Part shown: piece after piece, positions 1-7,702 of the stretch
Position numbering within the stretch: position 1 is the first letter of the stretch
How the letters are laid out: each line of letters begins with the position of its first letter
Assembly: GCA_002408185.1 (NCBI GenBank)
Contig: DHQV01000010.1
Location: forward strand, 31,810 to 51,259
Origin: Deltaproteobacteria bacterium UBA5329
GTDB taxonomy: Bacteria > Desulfobacterota > Syntrophorhabdia > Syntrophorhabdales > Syntrophorhabdaceae
Direction of reading: 5' to 3'
Length of the DNA stretch: 19,450 bases
Notes under the pieces: generated by a model
What the model was told of the DNA's origin: nothing
The model's input: only the letters and a program-made list of their open reading frames with translations
The model's database searches: none
Program-made: the position numbers and the translations under genes

Positions 1-584
1 TCAGGAAAGGCATATGTCATTTCGCAGGCTCCCACCTGCTTGACACCGAAACGGGCGAGTACAATGTCTCCTACATCAAACGGTTCCTTAAGGGTATGAA
101 GGTGAGTCTCTTTCGCTTTGTCCTCAGGGAACAGGGCCTGATCATTCAAAAAAACAACCCGAAAGGGATTAAGGGGATCATGGACCTTATCCGGGACGAT
201 GTCTCTTTCGTCAATCGACAGACAGGTTCAGGCACGCGCATATTGTTCGATTACTCATTGGCCCGTCATGGTATAAGACCCGATTCCATAAAGGGATATT
301 CACATGAAGAATTTACGCACATGTCTGTGGCGGTCGATGTCTTAAGCGGCGTTGCCGATTGCGGTATGGCCATCTACGCGGCCGCGAAAGCACTTGACCT
401 CGGCTTTATCCCTATGCACTGGGAACAATACGACCTGGTGATACCAGCCGCGTCCCTGCACGACAAGAATATCCAGACTGTGCTCGATACGATCCGTTCC
501 CAGGGATTCCGCGGCAGGGTCGCGACGCTTGGCGGATACGACCCGTCGAGAAGTGGAGAGCTGTTGATCGAGATAGGTCCTTGA
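1..584 (+). CDS. PBP-like (MoeA C-terminal/ModA-like) substrate-binding domain protein, 5'-truncated
   Basis: The reading frame is open from base 3 to a TGA at 582-584, so the gene starts outside the window; the internal ATG at 96 is not the start. The frame before it reads CHFAGSHLLDTETGEYNVSYIKRF, with the motif GSHLLDxETGEYN followed by RQTGSGTR, DYSLARHGI, SHEEFTHMSVAVDVLSGVADCGM and later ARxLGGYDPSRSGE-like elements. This pattern belongs to the PBP_like domain (PF12727 type), found at the C-terminus of some MoeA molybdopterin-biosynthesis proteins, fused to ModE-like helix-turn-helix domains, or alone. About 193 residues are visible. It probably binds an oxyanion or molybdopterin-related ligand; that role is inference. 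It converges on the metal operon downstream, which fits a shared molybdenum/tungsten theme. Which N-terminal domain it carries cannot be seen. Confidence 0.8.
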   Translation, partial: RKGICHFAGSHLLDTETGEYNVSYIKRFLKGMKVSLFRFVLREQGLIIQKNNPKGIKGIMDLIRDDVSFVNRQTGSGTRILFDYSLARHGIRPDSIKGYSHEEFTHMSVAVDVLSGVADCGMAIYAAAKALDLGFIPMHWEQYDLVIPAASLHDKNIQTVLDTIRSQGFRGRVATLGGYDPSRSGELLIEIGP

Positions 585-604
585 TATAAAGAGATTTTTA
601 TATC
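583..604. repeat. AT-rich inverted repeat at the end of the PBP-domain gene
   Basis: GATATAAA (583-590) and TTTATATC (597-604) form an 8-bp perfect inverted repeat with a 6-nt loop, overlapping the TGA stop and the edge of the pilC remnant. The stem is nearly all A/T, so as a terminator it would be weak; it may be incidental. Confidence 0.3.
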
Positions 605-681
605 CGCCTGCCTGACTGAGTTCGAAGATGTGGAGATACATAGCGGTGATCAATCCGCCGAGGATGACGCCAGGAAAGACC
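601..681 (-). pseudogene. Remnant of the 3' end of a pilC/gspF gene
   Basis: These 81 bp align without gaps to 7863-7943, the 3' end of the intact pilC in this window, with about 72 identical positions (near 89%). Read on the minus strand they give FPGVILGGLITAMYLHIFELSQAGG, against FLGVILGGLIIAMYLPIFKLGQAVG in PilC. The position of the PilC stop codon TAA reads TAT, so the frame runs on. Just upstream (682-694) weak similarity continues only after a small indel that breaks the frame and introduces a TGA. Nothing of the rest of pilC is present. It is a dead fragment, in the same orientation as the intact gene, lying directly behind the metal operon. It could come from a duplication, from integration at the pilC 3' end, or from a lost paralogue. 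Confidence 0.75.
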
Positions 682-725
682 CATCATGAGAACCATGAGG
701 AGCATTCGAAATAACCGGGTATGTT

Positions 726-1775
726 TCACCGGAAAATTACCCGTCTTATTTCATCGTTCGACAGTTCTATCCCGAGGAACAGTCGGTAGAAGTCTTTCGC
801 TTCCTTGATTATGTCTATTCTGTATTCCTTTGGATAAAGAACACTGGTAAGCCATTTCAGACCAAGGATACGCATAAAAGAGGGGGGACGGTCAAACCAG
901 TTGAAAGGGGCCCTCGGAATGAGATAGACGCGTCCCTCCTTTACCGCCTTGACATTCTGCCACGCCGGGTCCTTCAGTACCCTGTCGAAGAATGATTTTT
1001 CCTGTGCGAGGATCACATCCGGCTTATATAGGATGACCTGTTCGAGAGAGATTTTTTCAAATCCCTTGTGATTTGATGTGTGGCAGCGGTGAACGCATTT
1101 ATCTCCCGCAAGTTGGAGAAGTTCGACATGAATCGAGTCGTTGCATTCCGTGCTGAGTCCGTCCTCACCCTCCGCATAATAGACGGACGGTCTTTTTTGC
1201 GGAGGGATCCTGTTCACCACATTTTTGATATCGTCGAGCGTTTTCCTGCTATACGCGCTCAGCTTTTTTGTCCGTTCCTCCCTTTTCAAGACCTTTCCCA
1301 GAAAAAGATAGACATCCGGATAATCCGAAAGGCTCTCGGCAACTGCATAAATAAAAGGGGTTTTCAGCCTTTTTAAAGATTCTTCGGTTCTTTCGTTGAT
1401 AGCGGGCCTGCTAACCGACCACATAATGAGAAGGTCCGGCTTTGCTTTCAAGAGCACTTCGACATTCGCGGCCTGGCCTTGTCCCGCAAGAGATCCGATA
1501 ACGGGAAGATTGGCTACCTCCTTCGGGAAATATTTCTTGTCCTCCTCCCTGATGGGGAGATTGAGCCCTGCCAGCATGGATGGGTCGATGGAATACATCA
1601 TGTAAGAACCGTAGGGCGATGGCGCGTACACCTTGCGGATCGTGTCCGGTAAAATTACGGTACGCCCCGCCATATCGGTAACGGGCACTGCGTACGCTAC
1701 GGCGGCTGCGTAAAGGGACAACAGGAAAAAAACGGCAGCCGGTACAAGAAAATAGATCTTTTTTTGATCGATCAT
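726..1775 (-). CDS. ABC transporter periplasmic metal/metallophore-binding protein, BtuF/FecB (class III) type
   Basis: 349 aa. Residues 1-30 form a signal peptide (hydrophobic core VPAAVFFLLSLYAAAVAYA, likely cleaved after AYA), followed by the usual entry VTDMAGRTVILPDTIRKV of periplasmic-binding-protein family 2 (PF01497). Further family marks are LLKAKPDLLIM near 105-115, LEQVILYKPDVILAQ and the C-terminal WQNVKAVKEGRVYLIP. A motif PFNWFDRPPSFMRILGLKWL follows. I start at the ATG at 1775 because TGGAG lies 6 nt upstream; an ATG at 1787 that overlaps the methyltransferase stop (TAATG) is a less likely alternative. This class binds haem, siderophores and cobalamin; Haemophilus MolA shows that it can also bind molybdate/tungstate. 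It is the last gene of the operon, and no permease or ATPase gene follows. Confidence 0.88.
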   Translation of the reverse strand: MIDQKKIYFLVPAAVFFLLSLYAAAVAYAVPVTDMAGRTVILPDTIRKVYAPSPYGSYMMYSIDPSMLAGLNLPIREEDKKYFPKEVANLPVIGSLAGQGQAANVEVLLKAKPDLLIMWSVSRPAINERTEESLKRLKTPFIYAVAESLSDYPDVYLFLGKVLKREERTKKLSAYSRKTLDDIKNVVNRIPPQKRPSVYYAEGEDGLSTECNDSIHVELLQLAGDKCVHRCHTSNHKGFEKISLEQVILYKPDVILAQEKSFFDRVLKDPAWQNVKAVKEGRVYLIPRAPFNWFDRPPSFMRILGLKWLTSVLYPKEYRIDIIKEAKDFYRLFLGIELSNDEIRRVIFR

Positions 1776-1786
1776 AATGAACTCCA

Positions 1787-2410
1787 TTATTCCATCATTT
1801 CTTTTCTGATGACAATCCACAGCCCTGCTTCGCTCCTTATCACGGAACAATTCGTGATTCCCGCATCTTTGAGCGCCCGCCGGAAAAGCGCCTGGTGGTC
1901 TTTTTTCCCCTTTTTTCCGGCGAGGGGGAATTCTCTCCCCATTTCCTTCAGTTTCGCTACGACCTGCTTTCGTATCTCCGGTGAACCAAGACCCCCGCCT
2001 ATATAGGCAATGCCCCTCGGCGCAAGAACCCTGTATATCTCCCGAAAAGCCTTCGTTGTGTCTTCCCAAAAGAACACGGAACCGCGGCTTACGACCAAGT
2101 CTACGGAAGAATCGGGCATCAACATATTGTGAACGTCACCGTGTATAGCGTGGAGCCTTTTCGCTAGCCCGGCATTGATAATATTATCCCGGGCAATATC
2201 GACCATCTCCAGCGAGCTGTCCAGGAGGTACATTTTGAGGTCCGTGATCTTCGCAAGTTCGATCCCAAGATATCCTCCTCCAGCACCCAGATCGACGCAT
2301 AAACCCTCAGTCACACCTGTCTTTACCTTTATCTTTTCTGCGATGAACCTGTAGACAGGGGCAAAAACCTCGCGGGCGATCCGGTCAAATTCCAGGACAT
2401 TCATCTCCAT
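1787..2410 (-). CDS. Class I SAM-dependent methyltransferase
   Basis: 207 aa. Motif I is clear (CVDLGAGGGYLGIELA, about residues 38-53), followed by an acidic end of strand 2 (MYLLDSSLEMVDIA) and HGDVHNMLMPDSSVDLVVSRGSVFFWED, then a Methyltransf_11-like VLAPRGIAYIGGG. Length and layout match small stand-alone Methyltransf_11/25 enzymes; the substrate is unknown. It sits 21 bp after the TonB-dependent receptor and its stop touches the binding-protein gene, so it is part of the operon. Related methyltransferases are common next to metal-uptake receptors in anaerobes, which hints at a role in a small-molecule chelator or in cofactor modification; that is inference. The start could be the ATG at 2410 or at 2404. 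Confidence 0.85.
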   Translation of the reverse strand: MEMNVLEFDRIAREVFAPVYRFIAEKIKVKTGVTEGLCVDLGAGGGYLGIELAKITDLKMYLLDSSLEMVDIARDNIINAGLAKRLHAIHGDVHNMLMPDSSVDLVVSRGSVFFWEDTTKAFREIYRVLAPRGIAYIGGGLGSPEIRKQVVAKLKEMGREFPLAGKKGKKDHQALFRRALKDAGITNCSVIRSEAGLWIVIRKEMME

Positions 2411-2431
2411 GACGACGCACTCTTTTCGTTA

Positions 2432-4471
2432 TCAGAAAAAACTGTACGAGAGTTCGATGCCGAACAGCCGTCCAACATCTTTATATGCCCCGGTGACATA
2501 TCGTGTGGCATAATGAACATCGCCCAGATTCTGGCCAAACAGCATGACCCTGGTATCCCTGTCGAATATCTTGAACTTGTAACTTGCGTTTGCATCGATT
2601 CTGGTATAGTCGCCAAACTCATAGGAGAAAAGACCGGGGGCCGCGGTAATCTGCTTGTACCCGTTTACCCACTTTGTCATGAGGTTTGTTTCAAACCCTT
2701 TGTACCTGTAGCCCAATCGGGCGCTTGCCATGTTGTGCGGCATTTGCCGGTTCATGGCATGATCGTTCGTGGTTACATACGAATAATTGAGATTGTATAC
2801 GAAATATTTCAAGAACTGGCCGTATGCACCTATCTCAAGCCCCTTGGTTCGTACGTCCGACAGCCTGACAAGGTCGATCTCTTCACCGGTATTTTTGTCG
2901 ATGATACTGCCGGCTGCGACCTTCTCGTTTTTTGTATCATAATAGAAAAGTGTAACCGATGGGTTAAACGACCGGTGAAAATTGGCAAGAACTCCGCCTT
3001 CATATCTGTATCGTCTTTCAGGAGGTAGAGATGCCCTTGTCGTGGCATCGAGTTGATAACTGGCCAGTGAATTCTCCGAATAGGCAAATCTGCCGGTCAG
3101 TGTCAGGATGGGATGTGGCTTAAATGAGGCACCGAGGGCATACGTATATGTCTCCTTTCCCCATTCATGCATCGGAGATCCGGTAACAGGGCTATTGTCG
3201 TAGTATTTCTTGTCGACCCGCACCCCACCATCAATACTCAATCTATTGTTGAACAACCTGTGCTCGTCATGCGCGTAGAGGCTGTACATGCTTTCGGACG
3301 AGCGCCTTCCCACCATGGGGGCAAGCCCCGTGGGGCTTATCGCATCCAAGTACTGGCCTCCCACCCTGAGCGTATTGTCGTCAAAGGCAACGGTGTGCCG
3401 AAGGTTTAATATCTGCCCGCGTTGATCCTGGTCGGTCGATGTGATCGGGACTTCCTTGATAAATGTAGACGCCTCTTTATTGATGATCAGATTGCCGTAG
3501 GAATAGCTTAACGCGGTTGTCTGACTGCTGGTCCACGGCTTACTTAAATTCAATACAATCATGTCGGATTGCAGGGGGCTAAATCTCCACTTGGTCGTAT
3601 CGAGGGTACCGTCCATCTTGCCGCCGGCAATCTCGCCCCGTTGGATCTCGCGCATCCCCCTGCTTGTGAAGTACAGGACATCGGCGTTGATCATGTTGTT
3701 GGTATAGCCCCCGCGAAAAAGCACGGATTGGTCGCGATACCCGTTGTACCAGCCGGTTTTGCCCAGACTATCCCGATGCGTATATGAAACCCGGTAATCA
3801 AAATCCTTTATCCTAGCTCCCTGGTAAACATTTTCTTTATCTGTATGAAAGCTGCCATAGCTCGCAGTAAAGCCCCCTTCCAGTTTAGAGGCCCTTTTCG
3901 TCTTTATGACGACAAACCCCTGGTTGGAAGCACCCGTACTGTTGCCGAAGTTTGTAAGGGGACCAAGCGTGAGGGCCGTTGCATCCCTGACTACCGTAAT
4001 TGACTCAATATCGTAAACGGGCAGAGTTGCAAGGATTCGGTCGGGACTCAGTACGTATACACCGTCGAGGATGATCCCGAACTTGCCCATTCCCCTCATA
4101 TTGCTGAAGTTCATGTGTTCCCGACCTTGAAAAGTTATTTCCATTCCTGGAACGAATTCAAGGATATCGTAGACGGTCTGCGGGTGGATAGCCTCGATCT
4201 CTTCCTTTGAAATGGTCTCGGTCCCCAGCGCGGCACTTTCCGGCATCGAGTAAAGGCTTGAAACGGGTTCCTTAATTCCCTTGCCCGGTACTGTGATCTC
4301 ATCCATGCTGTACGAACCATGCTTGCCTGTCTTTCGTTCCGGTTTTTTGTCTGCCTGTTTTTTCTTTTCTTTGGTGCCCTGCGTGTTGTCCTGTGCATTA
4401 AGAAATCCAGTAAAAGAACACATTCCCAATACGAGTATCAATACCAACAATCTTCTGGCCACTCTTTTCAC
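2432..4471 (-). CDS. TonB-dependent outer-membrane receptor
   Basis: 679 aa, full length for the family. The GTG start lies behind a purine-rich stretch containing AAGGAGG. A signal peptide (about residues 1-26, RRLLVLILVLGMCSFTGFLNA) is followed by a lysine-rich stretch (30-50) and a TonB box, DEITVPG, at 57-63. The plug domain spans about 70-192 (YDILEFVPGMEI, MRGMGKFGIILDGVYV, IESITVVRDATALTLGP, GFVVIKTKRA). The rest is a beta-barrel of alternating strands ending in LSYSFF with a C-terminal aromatic residue. It moves a substrate across the outer membrane using energy from ExbB-ExbD-TonB, all encoded just upstream in the same operon. The substrate cannot be read from the sequence; the operator boxes favour molybdate/tungstate or a chelate, with iron siderophores or cobalamin as alternatives. 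Confidence 0.93.
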   Translation of the reverse strand: MKRVARRLLVLILVLGMCSFTGFLNAQDNTQGTKEKKKQADKKPERKTGKHGSYSMDEITVPGKGIKEPVSSLYSMPESAALGTETISKEEIEAIHPQTVYDILEFVPGMEITFQGREHMNFSNMRGMGKFGIILDGVYVLSPDRILATLPVYDIESITVVRDATALTLGPLTNFGNSTGASNQGFVVIKTKRASKLEGGFTASYGSFHTDKENVYQGARIKDFDYRVSYTHRDSLGKTGWYNGYRDQSVLFRGGYTNNMINADVLYFTSRGMREIQRGEIAGGKMDGTLDTTKWRFSPLQSDMIVLNLSKPWTSSQTTALSYSYGNLIINKEASTFIKEVPITSTDQDQRGQILNLRHTVAFDDNTLRVGGQYLDAISPTGLAPMVGRRSSESMYSLYAHDEHRLFNNRLSIDGGVRVDKKYYDNSPVTGSPMHEWGKETYTYALGASFKPHPILTLTGRFAYSENSLASYQLDATTRASLPPERRYRYEGGVLANFHRSFNPSVTLFYYDTKNEKVAAGSIIDKNTGEEIDLVRLSDVRTKGLEIGAYGQFLKYFVYNLNYSYVTTNDHAMNRQMPHNMASARLGYRYKGFETNLMTKWVNGYKQITAAPGLFSYEFGDYTRIDANASYKFKIFDRDTRVMLFGQNLGDVHYATRYVTGAYKDVGRLFGIELSYSFF

Positions 4472-4524
4472 GGCTTACCCCTTCCTCCTTCTGGATCGAG
4501 TCTTATTCCGTATTTTTTCAGATC

Positions 4525-5121
4525 TTATTGATCCTTATGTATCGATGTGTAATAACGTTCGCCCTTTGAGCAGGGTTTACACAGAACAACCCCGTTTTCA
4601 CAGACTTCCCTTTTGTCCATGACGCGCTCCCCGCATGCAGAGCATACTGTGACATGCAAGGGTTTTCCGGGCATGTCTTCCGGCTTCAGGTCCACACGGA
4701 CCGGCTCTATCGTGAAAAGATCTTCGGCGGGGATTGACATGTAGGCATCCATCCTGGACCGATCCTCGCCCTCTTCCTGCTTCAACTGGTTGTCCCTCTT
4801 GTTTTTCACGACAACTCTGACCGCTTTACCTGTTTTTAAATTGACGAAAGTAGCCGCCATCTTGCCGTAGTCAAATATCTTCATTGTTCGTTTGCCGGGA
4901 TGACAACCCGTTATTGAAAGGAGCGCGTCCGTCACGCATCTGTCGGTTTCTGCAAACACTATTATATTTTTTCTGTCCGCGCCTTTCGGATCGTTGATCC
5001 CTATCGTCTTGAGGCCCAGAATAGACATCCTTGTCCCGAGAGTGATCCCGGCACAAAGATCCCCATGAAAGTTTTTTGCATCCTCAAGACATTTCCCAAA
5101 ATCGAGGTTATCGGCACTCAT
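4525..5121 (-). CDS. FmdE-family protein with C-terminal zinc ribbon
   Basis: 198 aa. The FmdE domain (PF02663 type) covers about residues 12-110: FHGDLCAGITLGTRM with H19 and C23, then TDRCVTDALLSITGCHPGKRTM with C62 and C73, then DYGKMAATF. A C-terminal zinc ribbon follows (C160-x2-C163, C174, C181-x2-C184). FmdE was named for a protein that co-purifies with the molybdenum/tungsten formylmethanofuran dehydrogenase of methanogens; in bacteria its role is unsettled, and it often lies near metal-transport genes. The conserved His/Cys set suggests metal binding in the cytoplasm. GGGAG lies 6 nt before the ATG. It sits between tonB and the receptor gene in the operon, so a task in handling the imported metal is a reasonable inference. 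Confidence 0.85.
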   Translation of the reverse strand: MSADNLDFGKCLEDAKNFHGDLCAGITLGTRMSILGLKTIGINDPKGADRKNIIVFAETDRCVTDALLSITGCHPGKRTMKIFDYGKMAATFVNLKTGKAVRVVVKNKRDNQLKQEEGEDRSRMDAYMSIPAEDLFTIEPVRVDLKPEDMPGKPLHVTVCSACGERVMDKREVCENGVVLCKPCSKGERYYTSIHKDQ

Positions 5122-5144
5122 ATCTTTCTCCCTTTCTCAGTTGT

Positions 5145-5936
5145 CTATCCAAGCTTGTATGAAACAGGAATCACAATTTCCGCTCTTATCGGCGGCTTCG
5201 GGAATGGCTGCACATCCCTGATCGTGTGCGCCACATTATCATCGAGGATCTTATAGCCCGAGCTTTTTATGATCCTTATTTGCTCAACATTCCCCTGTTC
5301 ACAAATTATAAAGGAAACCGTTACCTGTCCCTTCCACCCCATTTTTCTCGCGTGCAGCGGATAGATGAGATTCTTCATGATAAGGTCCCGAATGTACTTG
5401 AAATGTTTTGCGAGATATTGCGCCTTCATCAATTCATTGTTAGAGCCGATACCATACCCATCGCCCGAACCGCCGGTACCATTCTTTCCTTTCCCGCCGA
5501 AACCGGATCCAGGGCCATAGCCGCCCGTGCCGGTCCCTCCTCCTCCGAAACCCACTGTCGTCTGATCGATATCAAAGTCCGAACCGACCGGAGTAATTGT
5601 GCCAGGCATGGTAATATCCGATGATTCGCTCGAAGCAATGACATCATTCTTTTCGTTTTCTCGTGATGAAGCATTCTTCGGTGGTTTTCGACTAGTTGCG
5701 AGCGACATTTTTCGGGATGCCTTAACTTTTTTACTATCCCACGCTATCCTTTTTTCCTCATTATGCATGGGTTCGGAACCGGGAATGTTGCCATCACCGC
5801 CGGACCCCCCTGCCATAAATGAATCATTGCTGAGGGCTACAGTGACAGTTTCGGAACTTTTGTGGCCGACCACGACCAGAAGTGCCGCTACAAGAACCGC
5901 ATGCATGAAGCAGGAGAGCAGATAATATTTTTTCAT
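5145..5936 (-). CDS. tonB: TonB energy-transducing protein with glycine-rich linker
   Basis: 263 aa. I start at the ATG at 5936, 4 bp after the exbD stop; longer starts would run inside exbD. Residues about 5-24 (LLSCFMHAVLVAALLVVVG) form the single inner-membrane anchor. A TonB C-terminal domain (PF03544 type) spans about 175-263: NLIYPLHARKMGWKGQVTV, IRIIKSSGYKILDDNV, then the PFPKPP and IPVSYKLG elements. The linker is unusual: instead of the proline-rich spacer of classical TonB it has a glycine-rich run (about 130-165) with repeats such as GFGGGGTGTGGYGPGSGFGG. It connects the ExbB-ExbD motor to the receptor encoded downstream. No Shine-Dalgarno is obvious, so translation is probably coupled to exbD. 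Confidence 0.9.
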   Translation of the reverse strand: MKKYYLLSCFMHAVLVAALLVVVGHKSSETVTVALSNDSFMAGGSGGDGNIPGSEPMHNEEKRIAWDSKKVKASRKMSLATSRKPPKNASSRENEKNDVIASSESSDITMPGTITPVGSDFDIDQTTVGFGGGGTGTGGYGPGSGFGGKGKNGTGGSGDGYGIGSNNELMKAQYLAKHFKYIRDLIMKNLIYPLHARKMGWKGQVTVSFIICEQGNVEQIRIIKSSGYKILDDNVAHTIRDVQPFPKPPIRAEIVIPVSYKLG

Positions 5937-5940
5937 TGCT

Positions 5941-6324
5941 TTATTGTTGTTTCCGTTCCGTCTGCAAACCAACTTTTTTGAATCCGGCACTGGAAAGCAG
6001 GTCAAGCACGTCGACACAGGCCTGAACCGCAACATATCGGTCCGCTTTTACCAGCACGGGTGTTTCTCGCTTCAGTTTGTCTATTTTCTCCCGAAGGCCT
6101 TGAAGAGTTACAGGCGCCGAATCAAAGTAGAACAATCCCCGGTTGTCGACAATGATCGTTGCGGTCTTGGCAACGGCTTTCTGGTCCTCGGAAACTTTCG
6201 GTAACTCTACAGGTATTATGCCGCTGGCGATGAATGTCGAGGTCATCAGGACAATCGTGAGCAATACCATCATTACATCGACCAGGGGGATTACATTCAT
6301 ATAGTCAAAGTGTTTATCTTCCAT
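5941..6324 (-). CDS. exbD: ExbD/TolR biopolymer transport protein
   Basis: 127 aa, typical size. One membrane segment (about residues 11-35) contains the conserved aspartate D16 in NVIPLVDVMMVLLTIVLM, the proton-carrying residue of the family. The periplasmic part has VELPKVSEDQ, TIIVDNRGLFYF and the closing VDVLDLLSSAGFKKVGLQTE pattern of ExbD/TolR. It starts inside the last codons of exbB (11-bp overlap), so the two are translationally coupled. With ExbB it forms the proton-driven motor that energises TonB. Confidence 0.95.
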   Translation of the reverse strand: MEDKHFDYMNVIPLVDVMMVLLTIVLMTSTFIASGIIPVELPKVSEDQKAVAKTATIIVDNRGLFYFDSAPVTLQGLREKIDKLKRETPVLVKADRYVAVQACVDVLDLLSSAGFKKVGLQTERKQQ

Positions 6325-6739
6325 TGCTTATCTCCCATTCCAGGATAAGCTCTTTGGCCGCTCGCGTGAGAAAATTGTACATAACGACGGCAGGGATGGC
6401 GACAAGGAGCCCGGCGGCAGTTGCTTTCAGGGCAAGAGCAAGACCGGACATTATCTGCCCCGTATCTGCCAGACCTTTGTCCCCAATTGTGGAAAATGTG
6501 AGCATTATGCCTAAAACCGTACCAAGGAGCCCGATATAAGGAGCATTGCTCCCTATTGTGGCGATAATGTGAAGCCTTTTGGTGAGTTGAAGCTCCAGTG
6601 TTTTCTTATCGGCATAGCTGGCAACTTGCAGCCTGGTGTAAAAGAGCTTTCTTTCGATCGCGACGGCCACAACCACAACACTCATTAAGAGAAGAACTGC
6701 CATGACCCCGTAATCAACGACATAATGAAGAAATTCCAT
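6314..6739 (-). CDS. exbB: ExbB/TolQ/MotA-family proton channel protein, short form
   Basis: 141 aa. AAGGAGGT lies 6 nt before the ATG at 6739, which fixes the start. Three membrane segments are visible: about residues 8-28; 60-82, with the family motif ATIGSNAPYIGLLGTVLGIM; and 98-124, with GLALALKATAAGLLVAIPAV. It is much shorter than E. coli ExbB (about 240 aa), like the compact forms seen in many deltaproteobacteria. It pairs with ExbD to make the proton channel driving TonB. The gene start overlaps the end of the DUF364 gene by 26 bp, tying it to the operon. Confidence 0.93.
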   Translation of the reverse strand: MEFLHYVVDYGVMAVLLLMSVVVVAVAIERKLFYTRLQVASYADKKTLELQLTKRLHIIATIGSNAPYIGLLGTVLGIMLTFSTIGDKGLADTGQIMSGLALALKATAAGLLVAIPAVVMYNFLTRAAKELILEWEISNGR

Positions 6740-7616
6740 TGCAGACCTCCTTCTTTTCGCGGGATATTTGCATGGCCGTTTCGTCCAACGGGTTTCTAGT
6801 CTGGTGATTTTTTTCACGTATATTGATCTTTTTTACACATCCTCTAAAAAGGTGATACGCACCAATCCCCTCCGATAGCATATCAAGGGTTTTATCCGGT
6901 TCTAATATCGACACCCCGCTAACGATATCCACTCCTCTTCTAAAGAAGGCATCCGGCAGGAAGCTTGCTGTGGGACCAACGACTATTATCCGGGCATCGT
7001 ACCGCGCATAGCTCAGAAGGGCATCTATGGTCCCATTCGCAATAGAGGCTCCCGTGACAATGAGGATGTCACACAACGGGATCACATGAGGGGCTTGATC
7101 AGCCGGCACAAAATATTTGGCGTCATCATCAGTCAAACTTTCCCTTTTTTTCTCGATGACACTTAGTTTAACATTATGAACTGTTTTGAATTTCTGAAGA
7201 AAAGAGGGGAACGCACCGACCATTCCAATTTGGCTCATTGCGTCGAAATTTACACAATCCAGCACATCGATGCCTTCAAGAATAGAATACCTTTCCTCGT
7301 TAAGAAACAAGGCAGAAAGAGCATTTAGCACTGTAATCTTCACCGTTTTGTGCATTGGGGTATCGCTAAGGTCGTACAAGATGTCCCGTGCGGTCATGCC
7401 TCTGAATCGTGCTGGCATGTTTTTTGTGAATATCGGGCTCGCATGACGGACATCATCGTGCATCTCCAGGACGGGGGTATAGGATATTCCAGCATGCCCA
7501 ATCGAAAGCTTTACACCGGTAAAGAATATCCCTATTACCAGTCTTTCCACCGTAATGTTATGCAGGCAGTCTCCATACAGTTCACTGATTGTATCGATCG
7601 TTTCCCCTATAACCAC
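6714..7616 (-). CDS. DUF4213/DUF364 putative heavy-metal-chelation protein
   Basis: 300 aa from a GTG start at 7616. This start has GAGAGGAG 5 nt upstream and gives an N-terminus of the family kind (IGETIDTISELYGD, then VERLVIGIFFTGVKLS). The longer open frame up to 7739 is rejected because the promoter and operator boxes lie inside it. DUF4213 covers roughly residues 5-90. DUF364 (PF04016 type) covers about 105-262, with MVGAFPSF near 132, TGASIANGTIDALL near 188, VGPTASFLPDAFF near 213 and RGVDIVSG near 227. Family members are annotated as probable heavy-metal chelators and often accompany transport genes of anaerobes; no reaction is established. A charged tail of about 40 residues follows the domain. 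As first gene of the operon, it would be the most directly controlled by the proposed metal regulator. Confidence 0.85.
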   Translation of the reverse strand: MVIGETIDTISELYGDCLHNITVERLVIGIFFTGVKLSIGHAGISYTPVLEMHDDVRHASPIFTKNMPARFRGMTARDILYDLSDTPMHKTVKITVLNALSALFLNEERYSILEGIDVLDCVNFDAMSQIGMVGAFPSFLQKFKTVHNVKLSVIEKKRESLTDDDAKYFVPADQAPHVIPLCDILIVTGASIANGTIDALLSYARYDARIIVVGPTASFLPDAFFRRGVDIVSGVSILEPDKTLDMLSEGIGAYHLFRGCVKKINIREKNHQTRNPLDETAMQISREKKEVCNGISSLCR

Positions 7617-7652
7617 GATGCTCCTCTCAACGAGTTTATCCCTATGAACCAT

Positions 7653-7676
7653 CGTTATATCAACATAGCTACAACG
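7653..7676 (-). promoter_or_regulatory. Candidate ModE-type operator, proximal box
   Basis: On the minus strand this reads CGTTGTAG-N8-ATATAACG. The right half matches the ModE half-site ATATAACG exactly and extends to ATATAACGAT; the left half matches CGTTATAT at 6 of 8 positions. It lies just downstream of the predicted transcription start, 2 bp from the distal box (centre-to-centre 26 bp). Binding by ModE is inference from motif and geometry. Confidence 0.6.
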
Positions 7677-7678
7677 AC

Positions 7679-7702
7679 CGTTATATATACTATAATCTAA
7701 CG
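7679..7702 (-). promoter_or_regulatory. Candidate ModE-type operator, distal box
   Basis: On the minus strand this reads CGTTAGAT-N8-ATATAACG: the two halves are inverted repeats matching at 7 of 8 positions. Half-site and 8-nt spacing equal the ModE consensus as I remember it (CGYTATAT-N8-ATATAACG). The box overlaps the -10 hexamer of the operon promoter, an ideal place for a repressor. Confidence 0.65.

Noticed and set aside
716..743. Small hairpin CGGGTA/TACCCG across the binding-protein stop as a terminator
   Set aside because: Only 6 bp with a 16-nt loop and no T-run; too weak to call.
1788..2069. Long N-terminal extension of the binding-protein frame
   Set aside because: It is the shadow of the methyltransferase gene; the signal peptide begins at 1775.
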